Source of the DNA: Nocardioides marinisabuli
GTDB taxonomy: Bacteria; Actinomycetota; Actinomycetes; Propionibacteriales; Nocardioidaceae
Direction of reading: 5' to 3'
Assembly: GCF_013466785.1 (NCBI RefSeq)
Contig: NZ_CP059163.1
Location: 310,001-374,000, forward strand
DNA: 64,000 bases
The translations under genes were made by a program, and so were the position numbers. The notes beneath the pieces were generated by a model. It ran no database searches. It was given only the letters and a program-made list of their open reading frames with translations, and was not told the origin of the DNA. Shown piece by piece: positions 33,243 through 41,585 of the stretch; the first letter of the stretch is position 1, and each line of letters begins with the position of its first letter.

Positions 33243-36043
33243 CGAGGGGTCCTTCGGGTGCGGGAGCGGGAGGAGCGGCCGGAGATCTGGCGTGAGTGCT
33301 GGAAGGACTGCTGGCGTCGGCGTGCGCCGACGGCTGCCGCGGCGGTGAGGAGACCGGCACCCAGGAGCAGTGGCGCCGCCTCGTCCTCCTGAGCCCCGGC
33401 CTGAGCCCCGGCCCGGGCCAGCTCGGGCGAGTCGGCCTGCTCCGCACCGGCCGCGGGCGCGGCCAGCGGCCCCGGGGCCGCCGCGCCGGCGGGGGCGGCG
33501 GCCGCGGCCGTCCCCACCGCGGGCGCCGCGCCGCCGACGGGCGCCGGGGCTGCAGGTGCCAGCGCCGGTGGCGGCAGGGCGGGCGCGGGCGCCGGCCCGG
33601 GCGGGGCCGTGCCGACGGGCACGCCGTCGGCGGCCGGCACGGGGTCGGCGGCGGGAGCGCCCGCCGCGACCGGCGGCCCGCCCGTGCTGCCGCACGTGAG
33701 CAGGGTGCGCGCCGAGGCGACCCGGGTCCCCGCCACGGCAGCGCTGAGCCGGAGCAGGTGCCGACCCGGCTCGTGGGGGCAGGTCACGCCGCCGCGGGCG
33801 GGCAGGCGGTGGCCGCGACGCACGTCGATGCCCGGCCAGGTCCAGGCGGCCGGTGCCTGCTGGACCACGCGGACGTCGCCCCGGACCCGCAGCGTCACCT
33901 CCTGCGGGGTCGCCTGGGCCAGCAGGACGCGCCGCAGCGCGGCCGCGACCGTCGACAGGTCGGCCAGGTGGAGGGCGGTCGTGGTGCAGACCAGCGGGTC
34001 TCCCTCGGCGATCTCGGTGGTCCCGTTGCCGCGGCAGTCGACCCCGCCCGCGGGCGCGAGGGCAGCGGTCGCTGCGGCGACGTCCTCGAGGTCGCGCCGG
34101 GCGGGCGTGTCGAACGTGCGCCCGGCGGCGTCCGCGGCCTCGACCCCGGCGTACCGGCCGGGGACGCCGTCGTCGCCGGTCTCGCGCACGACCTCCAGCC
34201 CGACGACCCGCACGTCCTGACGGGCGAAGGCGTCGTACACCGCGGCGCGCTCCGGCGCGTCGGGGTCGCCCTCGTCCATGAACGCGGTGTCGGTGACCAC
34301 CACGACGGTGCGCAGGGCGCCACGCCGCCACGTCGGGGCCTGCCCGGCCGGGACCGACGGGCCGGTGGTGCCGACGAGACCGGCGCCGGTGGCCGTCTGG
34401 TGCAGCGCCACCAGGTGCGCCTCGTCGCCGCCACCGGTGCGCAGCGCCTCGAAGCCGCGCACCAGCGACGGACCCGGGCGCGCGAGGTCGGCGTGGCGGC
34501 GGTAGCGGGAGCCCTCGCGGGTGCCGAGCTCGCCCACCCCGGCGCGGAGGTCGACACCCGCGCGGGTCAGGCGGTCCACCAGGTCGCCGAGGGACTCGGC
34601 GACGGCGTCGATGTCGGGCTCGAAGCTGTTGGAGGTGTCGACGAGGAAGTACACGTCGAGCGGGAGCGGGCGGGCGGGCAGCGCGAGCAGCGCGTCCAGG
34701 TCGACCTGCTCGCCCGTCGGCGCCTCGAGACGGGCCGGGGTCCGCAGCTCGGCCGGGGCCGGCGGTGCCGGCGTACCGGTGTCGAAGGGGTCGAGATCGA
34801 CCTGCCCGGCCGGGGTGGGGCCGGAGGTCGGGGACAGGGTGAGGAGCTCGCCGCGGGTGTGCAGGTGCACGGCGTCGACGGAGTCGGCCTGGACCCCGCG
34901 CACCCACGGGAGCGCCAGGTCGTCGATGTCGAGCAGCGAGCCGTCACGTCCGGCCAGGTAGAGGCCCGTGTCGGGGAAGGCGGCCGCGTTGCCGCGGTCC
35001 CAGGTGGAGACGACGACGCCGGCGCTCGTCCAGGCGGCGCGCCAGGGCACGCCGCCCAGTGCGTCGGGCCCGACGGGGGCCCGGGTCGCGAGCCGGTCCC
35101 CGAGCAGCAGCTCCTCGACGGGGCTGGTGGTGTCGACCTGGCGCGCCACCAGCAGGTCGGGCTCCTGGCCCGGGGCATCCGAGAGGAACGGTCCGGTGAA
35201 CGCGCCGACCTCGTCGACGACGCGGCGCCAGGTCAGACCCGCGTCCTGCGAGACGACGGGCACGCTGGTGCGTCCGTGCAGCACCTGGGGGGTGCGGGGG
35301 TCGACGGCCACGTCCACCAGCACCGGGCTGGCGATGCCGTCGAGCGGTCTCGTGCCACCGCCGGGCAGCAGCAGCGCGGCAGGGACGAGGGTCCAGCTGC
35401 GGCCGCCGTCGTGGCTGCGGTACAGGCCGGAGGCGGTGGGGACGAGGAGCAGGTCGGGATGGGTCGGGCTGGCCCGCAGGACCCCGGGGGCGCCCGGCAT
35501 CGGCGGGGCCGCGTCCTGCGCCCAGGTCTCGCCACCGTCGGTGCTGCGCAGGACGACCGTGCTGGTGCCGTCGCGCTGCTCCGCGGCGGCGGGGGTGAGG
35601 AGGAGCCCGGCGTCGACCCGCTCCGCGATCCCCTGCCCCACCGCCACCACCAACCAGACCCGGCGGGGGTCGACCGGGTGCTGGAGGACCTGCAGCACGC
35701 GGTCGTGCTCGGCGGAGACCGGGAGGTCGGCCGCGGGCGCGTCGGGCAGCCGCCAGACCTCCTGCCAGGCGCAGCCGTCCGTGCTGCGCAGCACGGCCTG
35801 GCCGTTGGTGAGCAGCTGGCGCGAGGGGACGGTGCGCTCGACGGCATGCGAGAGCGCCTGTCGCGGACCGACCGGGAAGTCCGGGACGAGACGACGTGTC
35901 CACGTCCCGGACTCCCCCACGACGACGGCAGCGCAGGGGGCGTCCGCGCGGGCGGTCGCCGGAGCCGGTCGCAGCGGCCCGAGAACCGCCACCGCCAGCG
36001 CGGCACCGAGACACAGCGTCCCGACCGCTCGTGCCACCCGCAT
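33239..36043 (-). CDS. secreted Asp-box/vWA surface protein with C-terminal TM
   Basis: 934 residues from ATG; a GTG five codons upstream (36058) is possible. Signal peptide (about 1-33). Residues about 80-440 form a beta-propeller-like region with Asp boxes (LRSTDGGETW, YRSHDGGRSW, SQDAGLTW), as in sialidase/Ycf48-type propellers. Residues about 463-640 are a von Willebrand A domain with MIDAS DTSNS at 469-473. A Pro/Ala linker, then a TM helix (LLLGAGLLTAAAAVGA) and basic tail. Likely a cell-surface adhesion or sensing protein acting with the small secreted peptide and FtsH-like protein encoded on either side. No known homologue recognised. Confidence 0.82.
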   Translation of the reverse strand: MRVARAVGTLCLGAALAVAVLGPLRPAPATARADAPCAAVVVGESGTWTRRLVPDFPVGPRQALSHAVERTVPSRQLLTNGQAVLRSTDGCAWQEVWRLPDAPAADLPVSAEHDRVLQVLQHPVDPRRVWLVVAVGQGIAERVDAGLLLTPAAAEQRDGTSTVVLRSTDGGETWAQDAAPPMPGAPGVLRASPTHPDLLLVPTASGLYRSHDGGRSWTLVPAALLLPGGGTRPLDGIASPVLVDVAVDPRTPQVLHGRTSVPVVSQDAGLTWRRVVDEVGAFTGPFLSDAPGQEPDLLVARQVDTTSPVEELLLGDRLATRAPVGPDALGGVPWRAAWTSAGVVVSTWDRGNAAAFPDTGLYLAGRDGSLLDIDDLALPWVRGVQADSVDAVHLHTRGELLTLSPTSGPTPAGQVDLDPFDTGTPAPPAPAELRTPARLEAPTGEQVDLDALLALPARPLPLDVYFLVDTSNSFEPDIDAVAESLGDLVDRLTRAGVDLRAGVGELGTREGSRYRRHADLARPGPSLVRGFEALRTGGGDEAHLVALHQTATGAGLVGTTGPSVPAGQAPTWRRGALRTVVVVTDTAFMDEGDPDAPERAAVYDAFARQDVRVVGLEVVRETGDDGVPGRYAGVEAADAAGRTFDTPARRDLEDVAAATAALAPAGGVDCRGNGTTEIAEGDPLVCTTTALHLADLSTVAAALRRVLLAQATPQEVTLRVRGDVRVVQQAPAAWTWPGIDVRRGHRLPARGGVTCPHEPGRHLLRLSAAVAGTRVASARTLLTCGSTGGPPVAAGAPAADPVPAADGVPVGTAPPGPAPAPALPPPALAPAAPAPVGGAAPAVGTAAAAAPAGAAAPGPLAAPAAGAEQADSPELARAGAQAGAQEDEAAPLLLGAGLLTAAAAVGARRRQQSFQHSRQISGRSSRSRTRRTPR

Positions 36044-36071
36044 GGCTGCCGTCGTCACCGGGAGGGACCCG

Positions 36072-36290
36072 TCAGCCGCGGACGTCGCAGTAGGTGTCCT
36101 CGGCGGTGTGGAAGACACCCGCAGGGTCGCCGGTGCGGTCGTGGCCGGCGTGCAGGGCGCCCGCGACCGGGTCGGTGCAGGCCGGGGCCGCCTGGGCGGC
36201 CGGGCCGCCCAGGACGAGCACGGTCGCGGCGGCGGTGGCGCCCGCGAGGGATCCGATGAGGCGGCGGGTGGGGGCATGGGTGGCAGGCAT
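36072..36290 (-). CDS. small secreted peptide, first gene of Zur-boxed operon
   Basis: 72 residues, preceded by AAGGAGAA 5 bases upstream. Signal peptide with AQAAPA cleavage region leaves a mature peptide of about 37 residues with two Cys (CTDP near the start, YCDV at the end) and three His (LHAGHD, VFHTAE). A disulfide between the ends is likely. A Zur-type box sits in its promoter. Function unknown; the His residues could bind zinc. Not recognised as a family. Confidence 0.75.
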   Translation of the reverse strand: MPATHAPTRRLIGSLAGATAAATVLVLGGPAAQAAPACTDPVAGALHAGHDRTGDPAGVFHTAEDTYCDVRG

Positions 36291-36328
36291 GTCGTTCTCC
36301 TTGGGGGGGGTGAGGATGGAACGCGAGG

Positions 36329-36357
36329 AACTTACTGAAAACGATTCTCATTCGCAA
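36329..36357 (-). promoter_or_regulatory. Zur-type box within promoter of secreted-peptide operon
   Basis: On the minus strand, -35 TTGCGA (36357-36352) and -10 TAAGTT (36334-36329) are 17 bases apart. The box, TGAAAACGATTCTCATT on the plus strand (36336-36352), fills the spacer and differs from the ribosomal-operon box at one base of 17. The peptide ATG is 39 bases beyond the -10. Confidence 0.75.
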
Positions 36358-36435
36358 CCTCACCCGGGGCGCCCACCACCCCGCGCCCACGCACGGGCGC
36401 GACCAGCTACCCCGGGGCGCGACCCCACCTCACCG

Positions 36436-36912
36436 TCAAGCAGCCTCCGAGGTCGCCCTCGCCCGGCCGGAGACCGGAGCGGTGGCTGTCTCCATGCCCA
36501 GGAGACCGTCCACGGAGAGTCGTCCGGGGCCGATGAAGAGCAGGCAGAGCAGACCGGCGAGCAGTGCGGTGTCCAGCTCGCCCCCGGGAGCGTCCGCGAC
36601 GATGAAGCCGATCTCCGACTTCACCAGCACCAGCGCCCCGACCATGATGGCGATCAGGGGCAGCGTGACCAGGCGGGTGAACACCCCGACGATGAGCGCG
36701 AGACCACCGAGCCCCTCGGCGATGGTCATCAACCAGGCGACCACCTCGGGGGCCGGGACGCTCTGCGCCTCCAGGACGGGGGCGAAGTTCGAGACTCCGC
36801 CGTCGATCTTCCGCCAGCCGTGCACGGCGAAGACGAAGCCCACCCCGAGGCGGAGCAGCAGGGGCCCGAGGTCGGATCCCCGGCCGAGGAACGAAGTACC
36901 GAGCGCTTTCAT
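36436..36912 (-). CDS. DoxX-family membrane protein
   Basis: 158 residues, four TM helices with the DoxX pattern: LLLRLGVGFVFAVHGWRKI, then EGLGGLALIVGVFTRL and IAIMVGALVLV. Some actinobacterial DoxX-like proteins join a thiol-redox membrane complex; others are of unknown role. A GGGAGGTGT ribosome site precedes ATG. The upstream gap (36913-37003) holds ATGTG-N8-CACAT (36951-36968), a possible operator. The 145-base gap downstream of it contains the box at 36329-36357. Confidence 0.88.
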   Translation of the reverse strand: MKALGTSFLGRGSDLGPLLLRLGVGFVFAVHGWRKIDGGVSNFAPVLEAQSVPAPEVVAWLMTIAEGLGGLALIVGVFTRLVTLPLIAIMVGALVLVKSEIGFIVADAPGGELDTALLAGLLCLLFIGPGRLSVDGLLGMETATAPVSGRARATSEAA

Positions 36913-37003
36913 GACACCTCCCGATGCGGAGCGTGCGGCGTGCCGCATGCCATGTGACCTGCAGCACATATTACCTCGGATTGCAAGCCCCGGCCGGGTC
37001 CGG

Positions 37004-37903
37004 CTACGCGGCGTCCGCGGGGGCGCGGCGCTCGGCGAGCACGTCCTCCAGCACGTCGGGGACGTTCGTGATCACCCCGTCCACCCCACGGTCGAGCACC
37101 AGGTGCATGTCGGCACGCTCGTTGACGGTGTAGGTGTGCACCTCCATCCCGGCGTCGTGCACCGCGTCGACGTACGCCGCGTCGAAGGAGCGGAAGCTCG
37201 GGTTGATCTGGTCGGCCCAGGTCGACAGCTCGGGCAGCAGCTGCTCGGCCGGCCGGCCGAGCAGGCCGACAGGCACCGACGGCTGGATCTCGTGGTAGCG
37301 CGCCATGGAGGCCCAGTCGAAGCTCTGCACCACCAGCCGCTTGGAGCGGACCGCGGAGGTGAGGTAGCCGGGGAAGCCGGCGAGCTCGTCGGCGACCTGC
37401 TGCTCGATCCCGGGGTAGAGGGCGGGCGACTTCACCTCCATCAGGATGCCGGCACGGCTGCGCCGGAGCCGCTGGACCATGTCGGCCATCGTCGGCACCG
37501 GCTCGCCGGCGTGCTCCTCGGAGAACCAGGAGCCCGCGTCGAGCCGCTGCATCTCCGCGTAGGTGAAGTCGCCGACCCGCCACGGCGCCCGGTCGGGGAA
37601 GACCTCCTCGACGTCGGTGGTGCGCGTGAGGGTCGTGTCGTGCACCAGCACCAGGACGCCGTCCTTCGAGCGCTGCACGTCGGCCTCGACCAGGTCGGAG
37701 CCCATCTCCACCCCCAGCTCGAAGGCGGCCATGGTGTTCTCCGGGGCGTGGCCCATCGCACCGCGGTGGGCGATGGTGGCGACGCCGACGTGCTCCGGCG
37801 GCCCGGCCGCGGCGAGGGCGGAGGGGGCGATGAGGGTCGAGGACGCCGCAGCGCCGGCGATGGTGGCGGCGAGCAGGACGGACAGACGTGAGGACACGCG
37901 CAT
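37004..37903 (-). CDS. secreted glycerophosphodiester phosphodiesterase
   Basis: 299 residues. Signal peptide (about 1-32). GDPD TIM barrel: IAHRGAMGHAPENTMAAF (catalytic His and Glu-Asn), SDLVEADVQRSKDGVLVLVHD (metal ligands and second His), MEVKSP, and the VDGVITNVPD end. It hydrolyses glycerophosphodiesters outside the membrane, recycling glycerol-3-phosphate from lipids or teichoic acids. It stands alone; the 237-base upstream region holds a long palindrome and a tRNA terminator. Confidence 0.93.
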   Translation of the reverse strand: MRVSSRLSVLLAATIAGAAASSTLIAPSALAAAGPPEHVGVATIAHRGAMGHAPENTMAAFELGVEMGSDLVEADVQRSKDGVLVLVHDTTLTRTTDVEEVFPDRAPWRVGDFTYAEMQRLDAGSWFSEEHAGEPVPTMADMVQRLRRSRAGILMEVKSPALYPGIEQQVADELAGFPGYLTSAVRSKRLVVQSFDWASMARYHEIQPSVPVGLLGRPAEQLLPELSTWADQINPSFRSFDAAYVDAVHDAGMEVHTYTVNERADMHLVLDRGVDGVITNVPDVLEDVLAERRAPADAA

Positions 37904-38029
37904 GATCGATCTCCCGAGAGTGTCGCGATGGGTGGACGACGCGGACGCTGTCGGCCCGGCGCGACCTGCGGGTGACCACGAGGTGGCCTGGTTGCGACGC
38001 CGGCCGGAACTCGCGCCGCCCCCGACCAG

Positions 38030-38076
38030 AAGTGTGGAGTCCTGGATCAACCTGGTTGATCCAGGACTCCACACTT
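38030..38076. repeat. perfect 47-bp palindrome
   Basis: 23-bp arms (38030-38052 and 38054-38076) that are exact reverse complements around a single T. Left arm begins AAGTGTGGAGTCC and ends GATCAACC. It lies between the phosphodiesterase gene and the tRNA terminator. The 1-nt centre disfavours an RNA hairpin terminator and favours a DNA-level role (mobile repeat, or protein-binding/cruciform site). Confidence 0.9.
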
Positions 38077-38095
38077 TCCGGCTCGAGACACACAG

Positions 38096-38133
38096 ATGGC
38101 CCCTGACCTGCGTCTCCGCCGGTCAGGGGCCAT
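38096..38133 (-). terminator. terminator of initiator tRNA gene
   Basis: 13-bp perfect arms, ATGGCCCCTGACC (38096-38108) and its complement (38121-38133), loop of 12, directly downstream of the minus-strand tRNA. Confidence 0.75.
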
Positions 38134-38140
38134 CTTCTTG

Positions 38141-38214
38141 TAGCGGGGGCAGGATTTGAACCTGCGACCTCTGGGTTATGAGCCCAGCGAGCTACCGAGC
38201 TGCTCCACCCCGCG
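38141..38214 (-). tRNA. tRNA-fMet (CAT), initiator, copy 1
   Basis: 74 nt without encoded CCA (genome gives CAA). CGCGGGG pairs with CCCCGCU leaving a C1-U72 mismatch, and the anticodon stem ends in three G-C pairs (GGGCUCAUAACCC), both initiator hallmarks. Sequence identical to the copy at 44500-44573. Confidence 0.96.
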
Positions 38215-38306
38215 TCGGTGCCTCAACCGTCACACACCACGCCTGCCGCACACAACTCGGGGCCGAGCGGCGCCGCGGGTGAGGAGCGCTGGCCTAGGGT
38301 CGAGCC

Positions 38307-39155
38307 GTGGATGCCGCGTACGCAGACGTGCTGATGATCGGGTGCGGCGACCTCGGGTCGCGCATCGGGCTCCGCCTCGCCGAGCGCGGGCACCGCGTGC
38401 TGGCGCTGCGCCGCCGCGGTGACCTGGTGCCCGCCCCGCTGCGCGGGCTGTCGGTCGACCTGACTCGGGAGTCCCCCGACCTGCCCGCTCTCCAGCTGCG
38501 GCACCTGGTCGTCGCCCTGACCGCCCGGCCGCGCTCCGAGGACGCCTACCGGGCGACGTACGTCGACGGCATGCGGCGCGCGCTCGACGCCCTCGAGGCC
38601 ACCGGGCAGCGTCCCGAGCGGGCGGTGCTGGTCTCCTCCACGGGCGTGCACGGCGACGTGCCCGACGGGACGCTCGTCGACGAGAGCCACGTCCCCTCCC
38701 CCGCCGACGGGCCGGCGCGGGTGCTGCTCGAGGCCGAGGAGCTGTTCGCCGAGCGGGTGCCGGGCGGCACGGTGCTGCGCTGCTCCGGCCTCTACGACGG
38801 CGCGCACTCCCGGCTGGTCGACAAGGTGGCCGCGGGCGACCTCGACGACCTCGGGCGGTGGACCAACCGCATTCACCGCGACGACGCGGCCGCGGCCGCC
38901 GTCCACCTGCTCACCCGCCCCGAGGCGCCCGAGGCCGTCTACCTCGGCAACGACGACGAGCCGGCCCCGCTGGGCGACGTCGCCGCCGAGATCGCCCGCG
39001 TGCTCGGCGTGCCCCCACCGCCGCCCGCCGACCCGGCCCGGGCCCACGGCAAGCGGATCTCCAACGCCCGGCTCCGGGCCACCGGATGGGTGCCGGCGTA
39101 CCCCACCTACCGCGAGGGCTACGCCGGGGTGGCCGCCTCCTCGGGCACCGGCTGA
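38307..39155 (+). CDS. NAD(P)-dependent epimerase-like (extended SDR, YeeZ-like)
   Basis: 282 residues from GTG. N-terminal glycine-rich strand VLMIGCGDLGSRIGLRL binds NAD(P); later VLVSSTGVHGD replaces the usual SS.Y pattern and CSGLYDG, NRIHRDDAAAA are typical of the YeeZ/atypical-SDR group. Substrate unknown. The 3' end overlaps the convergent PEP-utilising gene by 37 bases. Confidence 0.85.
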   Translation: MDAAYADVLMIGCGDLGSRIGLRLAERGHRVLALRRRGDLVPAPLRGLSVDLTRESPDLPALQLRHLVVALTARPRSEDAYRATYVDGMRRALDALEATGQRPERAVLVSSTGVHGDVPDGTLVDESHVPSPADGPARVLLEAEELFAERVPGGTVLRCSGLYDGAHSRLVDKVAAGDLDDLGRWTNRIHRDDAAAAAVHLLTRPEAPEAVYLGNDDEPAPLGDVAAEIARVLGVPPPPPADPARAHGKRISNARLRATGWVPAYPTYREGYAGVAASSGTG

Positions 39156-41557
39156 CCCGTCTGGGCCAGGATCGTGACGGTGCCCCGGTCGCCGTCGACG
39201 CGGACCCGGTCGCCGGTGCGCAGCACCCGGGTCGCGCCCTGGGTGTTCACGACGCAGGGCAGGCCGTACTCGCGGGCCACGACCGCGCCGTGCGAGACCG
39301 AGCTGCCGATGTCGGTGACCAGCGCGGCGATCAGGGTGAAGTACGGCGTCCAGCCCACGTCGGTCACCGGCGCCACGAGGATCTCCCCCGGCTGGAGGTC
39401 CTGGGCCTCGGTGACCGTCGTCGCGACCCGCACCGTGCCCTCGACCGACCCGCTGCAGGCCGGGCGGCCCACGATCACGCCGTCCTCGACGCCCTGGGGC
39501 GGCTGCGGCACGAACGGCACCGGCTTGCCGACCGAGACGTCGGGGAACTCCAGGCGGGCCTGGAAGGGCAGTGCGTCACGCCGGGCGCGGGCGGCCGCCA
39601 CCATCTCGGAGGTGTCCGGCACCGACAGCAGCTCCGGCAGCTCGCAGCGGTGGAAGAAGAAGACCAGGTCGGCGTCGGGCAGCCGGCCGAGCTCGGCCAG
39701 CTGCTCCCCGAGCAGCCGGTAGCCCCGGCTGAGCCGGTGGGCGACGAGCACCATCCGCGACTTGGTGCCCTCGCGCCCCGCCGCCCCCTTGCGCGCCATC
39801 CGGGCCAGGGTGCGCACCGCGCGCGAGAGCTGGGTGTCGTCGTGCGTGCGCGCCGGCCGGCTCGACCGCCCCGTCGCCAGGCGCGCGCGCAGCATCGCCT
39901 GCATGATGGTCCCGAGACCCTCGGGGTCGTCGCCCCACGAGGGGTCGCGCAGGCACAGCTCGCGGTAGCCGCGGTGCCCGTGGCGCTCCAGGAAGGCGTT
40001 GAGGTCGCGCGCGACCGCGCTGCTGTCGCCGGTCAGCGCGAGGACGGCCTCGCCCGGGCTCGCGTCGAGGAAGCGCTGCCCGGCCTCCCGGTCAGCAGCC
40101 AGCAGGTCGACCACCGCGTCGAGCTGGCCGAGCATCACGGCGCTCTCCACGTCGGTGCCGCCGGCCATCAGCGCCGAGGCCTGCGCGCGGCCGTCCTCCT
40201 CGCTGCGCCCGGCCTTGACGGCCTCCTTGACCACGGTCTCCTCGAGGACGTTGGCCGCGACGGCCGAGCGCGACGAGGACCGCACGTGGGTCAGGGTGGC
40301 CTCGTCGTAGAGCTCGACGCCCGCGTCGAGCTCGGCGAGCAGGGCCGCCGGCGAGGGCGCCGACGGGGTGGCGAACGCCGCGAGCTTCCGGTCCAGCCGT
40401 CGGATCGCCACGCCCGCCGAGACCGCGAAGGTCGTCAGCCGCACCGTGTTGACCAGCCGCACCGGGAACGGCTTCGGGGGCTGCGCCACCAGCTCGTCGA
40501 CGACCCGGCCGGCGATGGACATCGAGTACTGCTCCAGGGAGTTGCCGAGGATGCCCGAGCTCAGCGCCGTGCCCTCGGTCATGTTGAGGAAGAGGTGGCC
40601 GGAGAAGTAGCCGAGCTGGAGCCACCGGTCGTCCTGGTAGGCCTTCTGGAAGCCGGCGATCACCTGCACCGTCTGCATGGCGCGCTCGATGGCCTGGCCG
40701 CTGACCGAGGCGGTGAGCGGGCAGAAGGCGCCCGGCATCATCTCGCCGATGTTGCAGCGGGTGTAGACGTGGTCGGCCCCGGCGACCTGGGAGTCCATCT
40801 CGTCCAGGGCGCCGGGCAGGGTCGTGATGGGCCGGGCCTGCAACCAGCGCAGCCGGCCGCTCCGGTCGATGGCCCACTCGAGGTCGAGCGGGCGGCCCCA
40901 GCGCGCCTCGGCCTCCCTGGCCCCGGCGGCCACCGCACCCACCTCGGCGTCGCTGAGGGCTGGCCGGTCGCCGCTCATCCGGGTGACGATGGCGCCGTCG
41001 CGGTCGACCTCGTAGTGGTCGGAGGCGGTCGACCCGTCGACCAGCGCCTCGCCCAGCCCGCAGACCGCGTCGACGACCGCGAGGTCACGTCGGGCACTGA
41101 CCGGGTCGGCGGTGAAGACCACGCCGGCGGCCCGGGCCTCGACCATCTCCTGGACCACCAGGTGCATGGTCCCCGAGATCCCGGAGTCGGCCTGGTAGGC
41201 GCTGGCCCGCTCCGAGCCGGTCGACTCGACGCAGCGCCGGATGGCCGCGACCAGCTCGTCGAGGTCGCGGACCCCGAGCACCGACTCGTACTGCCCGGCG
41301 AAGGAGCTCTCGACCCCGTCCTCACCGGCAGCCGACGAGCGCACCGCGACGGTGGTGCCGCTGCCGGGGGGCGCCAGGCGGGCGTAGCGCTCCGCCAGGT
41401 CGGCGGGCAGGGCGTCGGGGTCGGCGTCGGCGACGACGAAGGCCGCAGGGACGTCGAAGCCGGCGGCGGCCAGCTCGGCGAGGCCGAGCGCCTTGCCGCC
41501 GTAGCGGGCGTCGACGAGGTCGGAGAGCTCCACGATGCTGCTGGTGATGAGGGTCAC
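39119..41557 (-). CDS. PEP-utilising enzyme, rifampin phosphotransferase-like
   Basis: 812 residues. N-terminal PPDK/ATP-grasp domain (GGKALGLAELAAAG, VRSSAAGEDGVESSFAG, LQARPI), middle linker domain, and C-terminal swivelling His domain with catalytic His in SSVSHGAVVAREYGLP. This order (ATP-binding, substrate-binding, His domain) is that of rifampin phosphotransferases and related PEP-synthase-like proteins. The large middle region (about 290-690) decides substrate and I cannot read it. Divergent from a TetR gene 28 bases away. Confidence 0.85.
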   Translation of the reverse strand: MTLITSSIVELSDLVDARYGGKALGLAELAAAGFDVPAAFVVADADPDALPADLAERYARLAPPGSGTTVAVRSSAAGEDGVESSFAGQYESVLGVRDLDELVAAIRRCVESTGSERASAYQADSGISGTMHLVVQEMVEARAAGVVFTADPVSARRDLAVVDAVCGLGEALVDGSTASDHYEVDRDGAIVTRMSGDRPALSDAEVGAVAAGAREAEARWGRPLDLEWAIDRSGRLRWLQARPITTLPGALDEMDSQVAGADHVYTRCNIGEMMPGAFCPLTASVSGQAIERAMQTVQVIAGFQKAYQDDRWLQLGYFSGHLFLNMTEGTALSSGILGNSLEQYSMSIAGRVVDELVAQPPKPFPVRLVNTVRLTTFAVSAGVAIRRLDRKLAAFATPSAPSPAALLAELDAGVELYDEATLTHVRSSSRSAVAANVLEETVVKEAVKAGRSEEDGRAQASALMAGGTDVESAVMLGQLDAVVDLLAADREAGQRFLDASPGEAVLALTGDSSAVARDLNAFLERHGHRGYRELCLRDPSWGDDPEGLGTIMQAMLRARLATGRSSRPARTHDDTQLSRAVRTLARMARKGAAGREGTKSRMVLVAHRLSRGYRLLGEQLAELGRLPDADLVFFFHRCELPELLSVPDTSEMVAAARARRDALPFQARLEFPDVSVGKPVPFVPQPPQGVEDGVIVGRPACSGSVEGTVRVATTVTEAQDLQPGEILVAPVTDVGWTPYFTLIAALVTDIGSSVSHGAVVAREYGLPCVVNTQGATRVLRTGDRVRVDGDRGTVTILAQTGQPVPEEAATPA

Positions 41558-41585
41558 ACCCGGTTACGTTACACTCGTCACGGAT

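Noticed and set aside
38141..38214. Elongator tRNA-Met
   Set aside because: C1-U72 mismatch and three G-C pairs closing the anticodon stem indicate initiator.
38030..38214. tRNA-associated integration site
   Set aside because: No integrase, no second tRNA-end repeat, and the palindrome does not match the tRNA 3' end.
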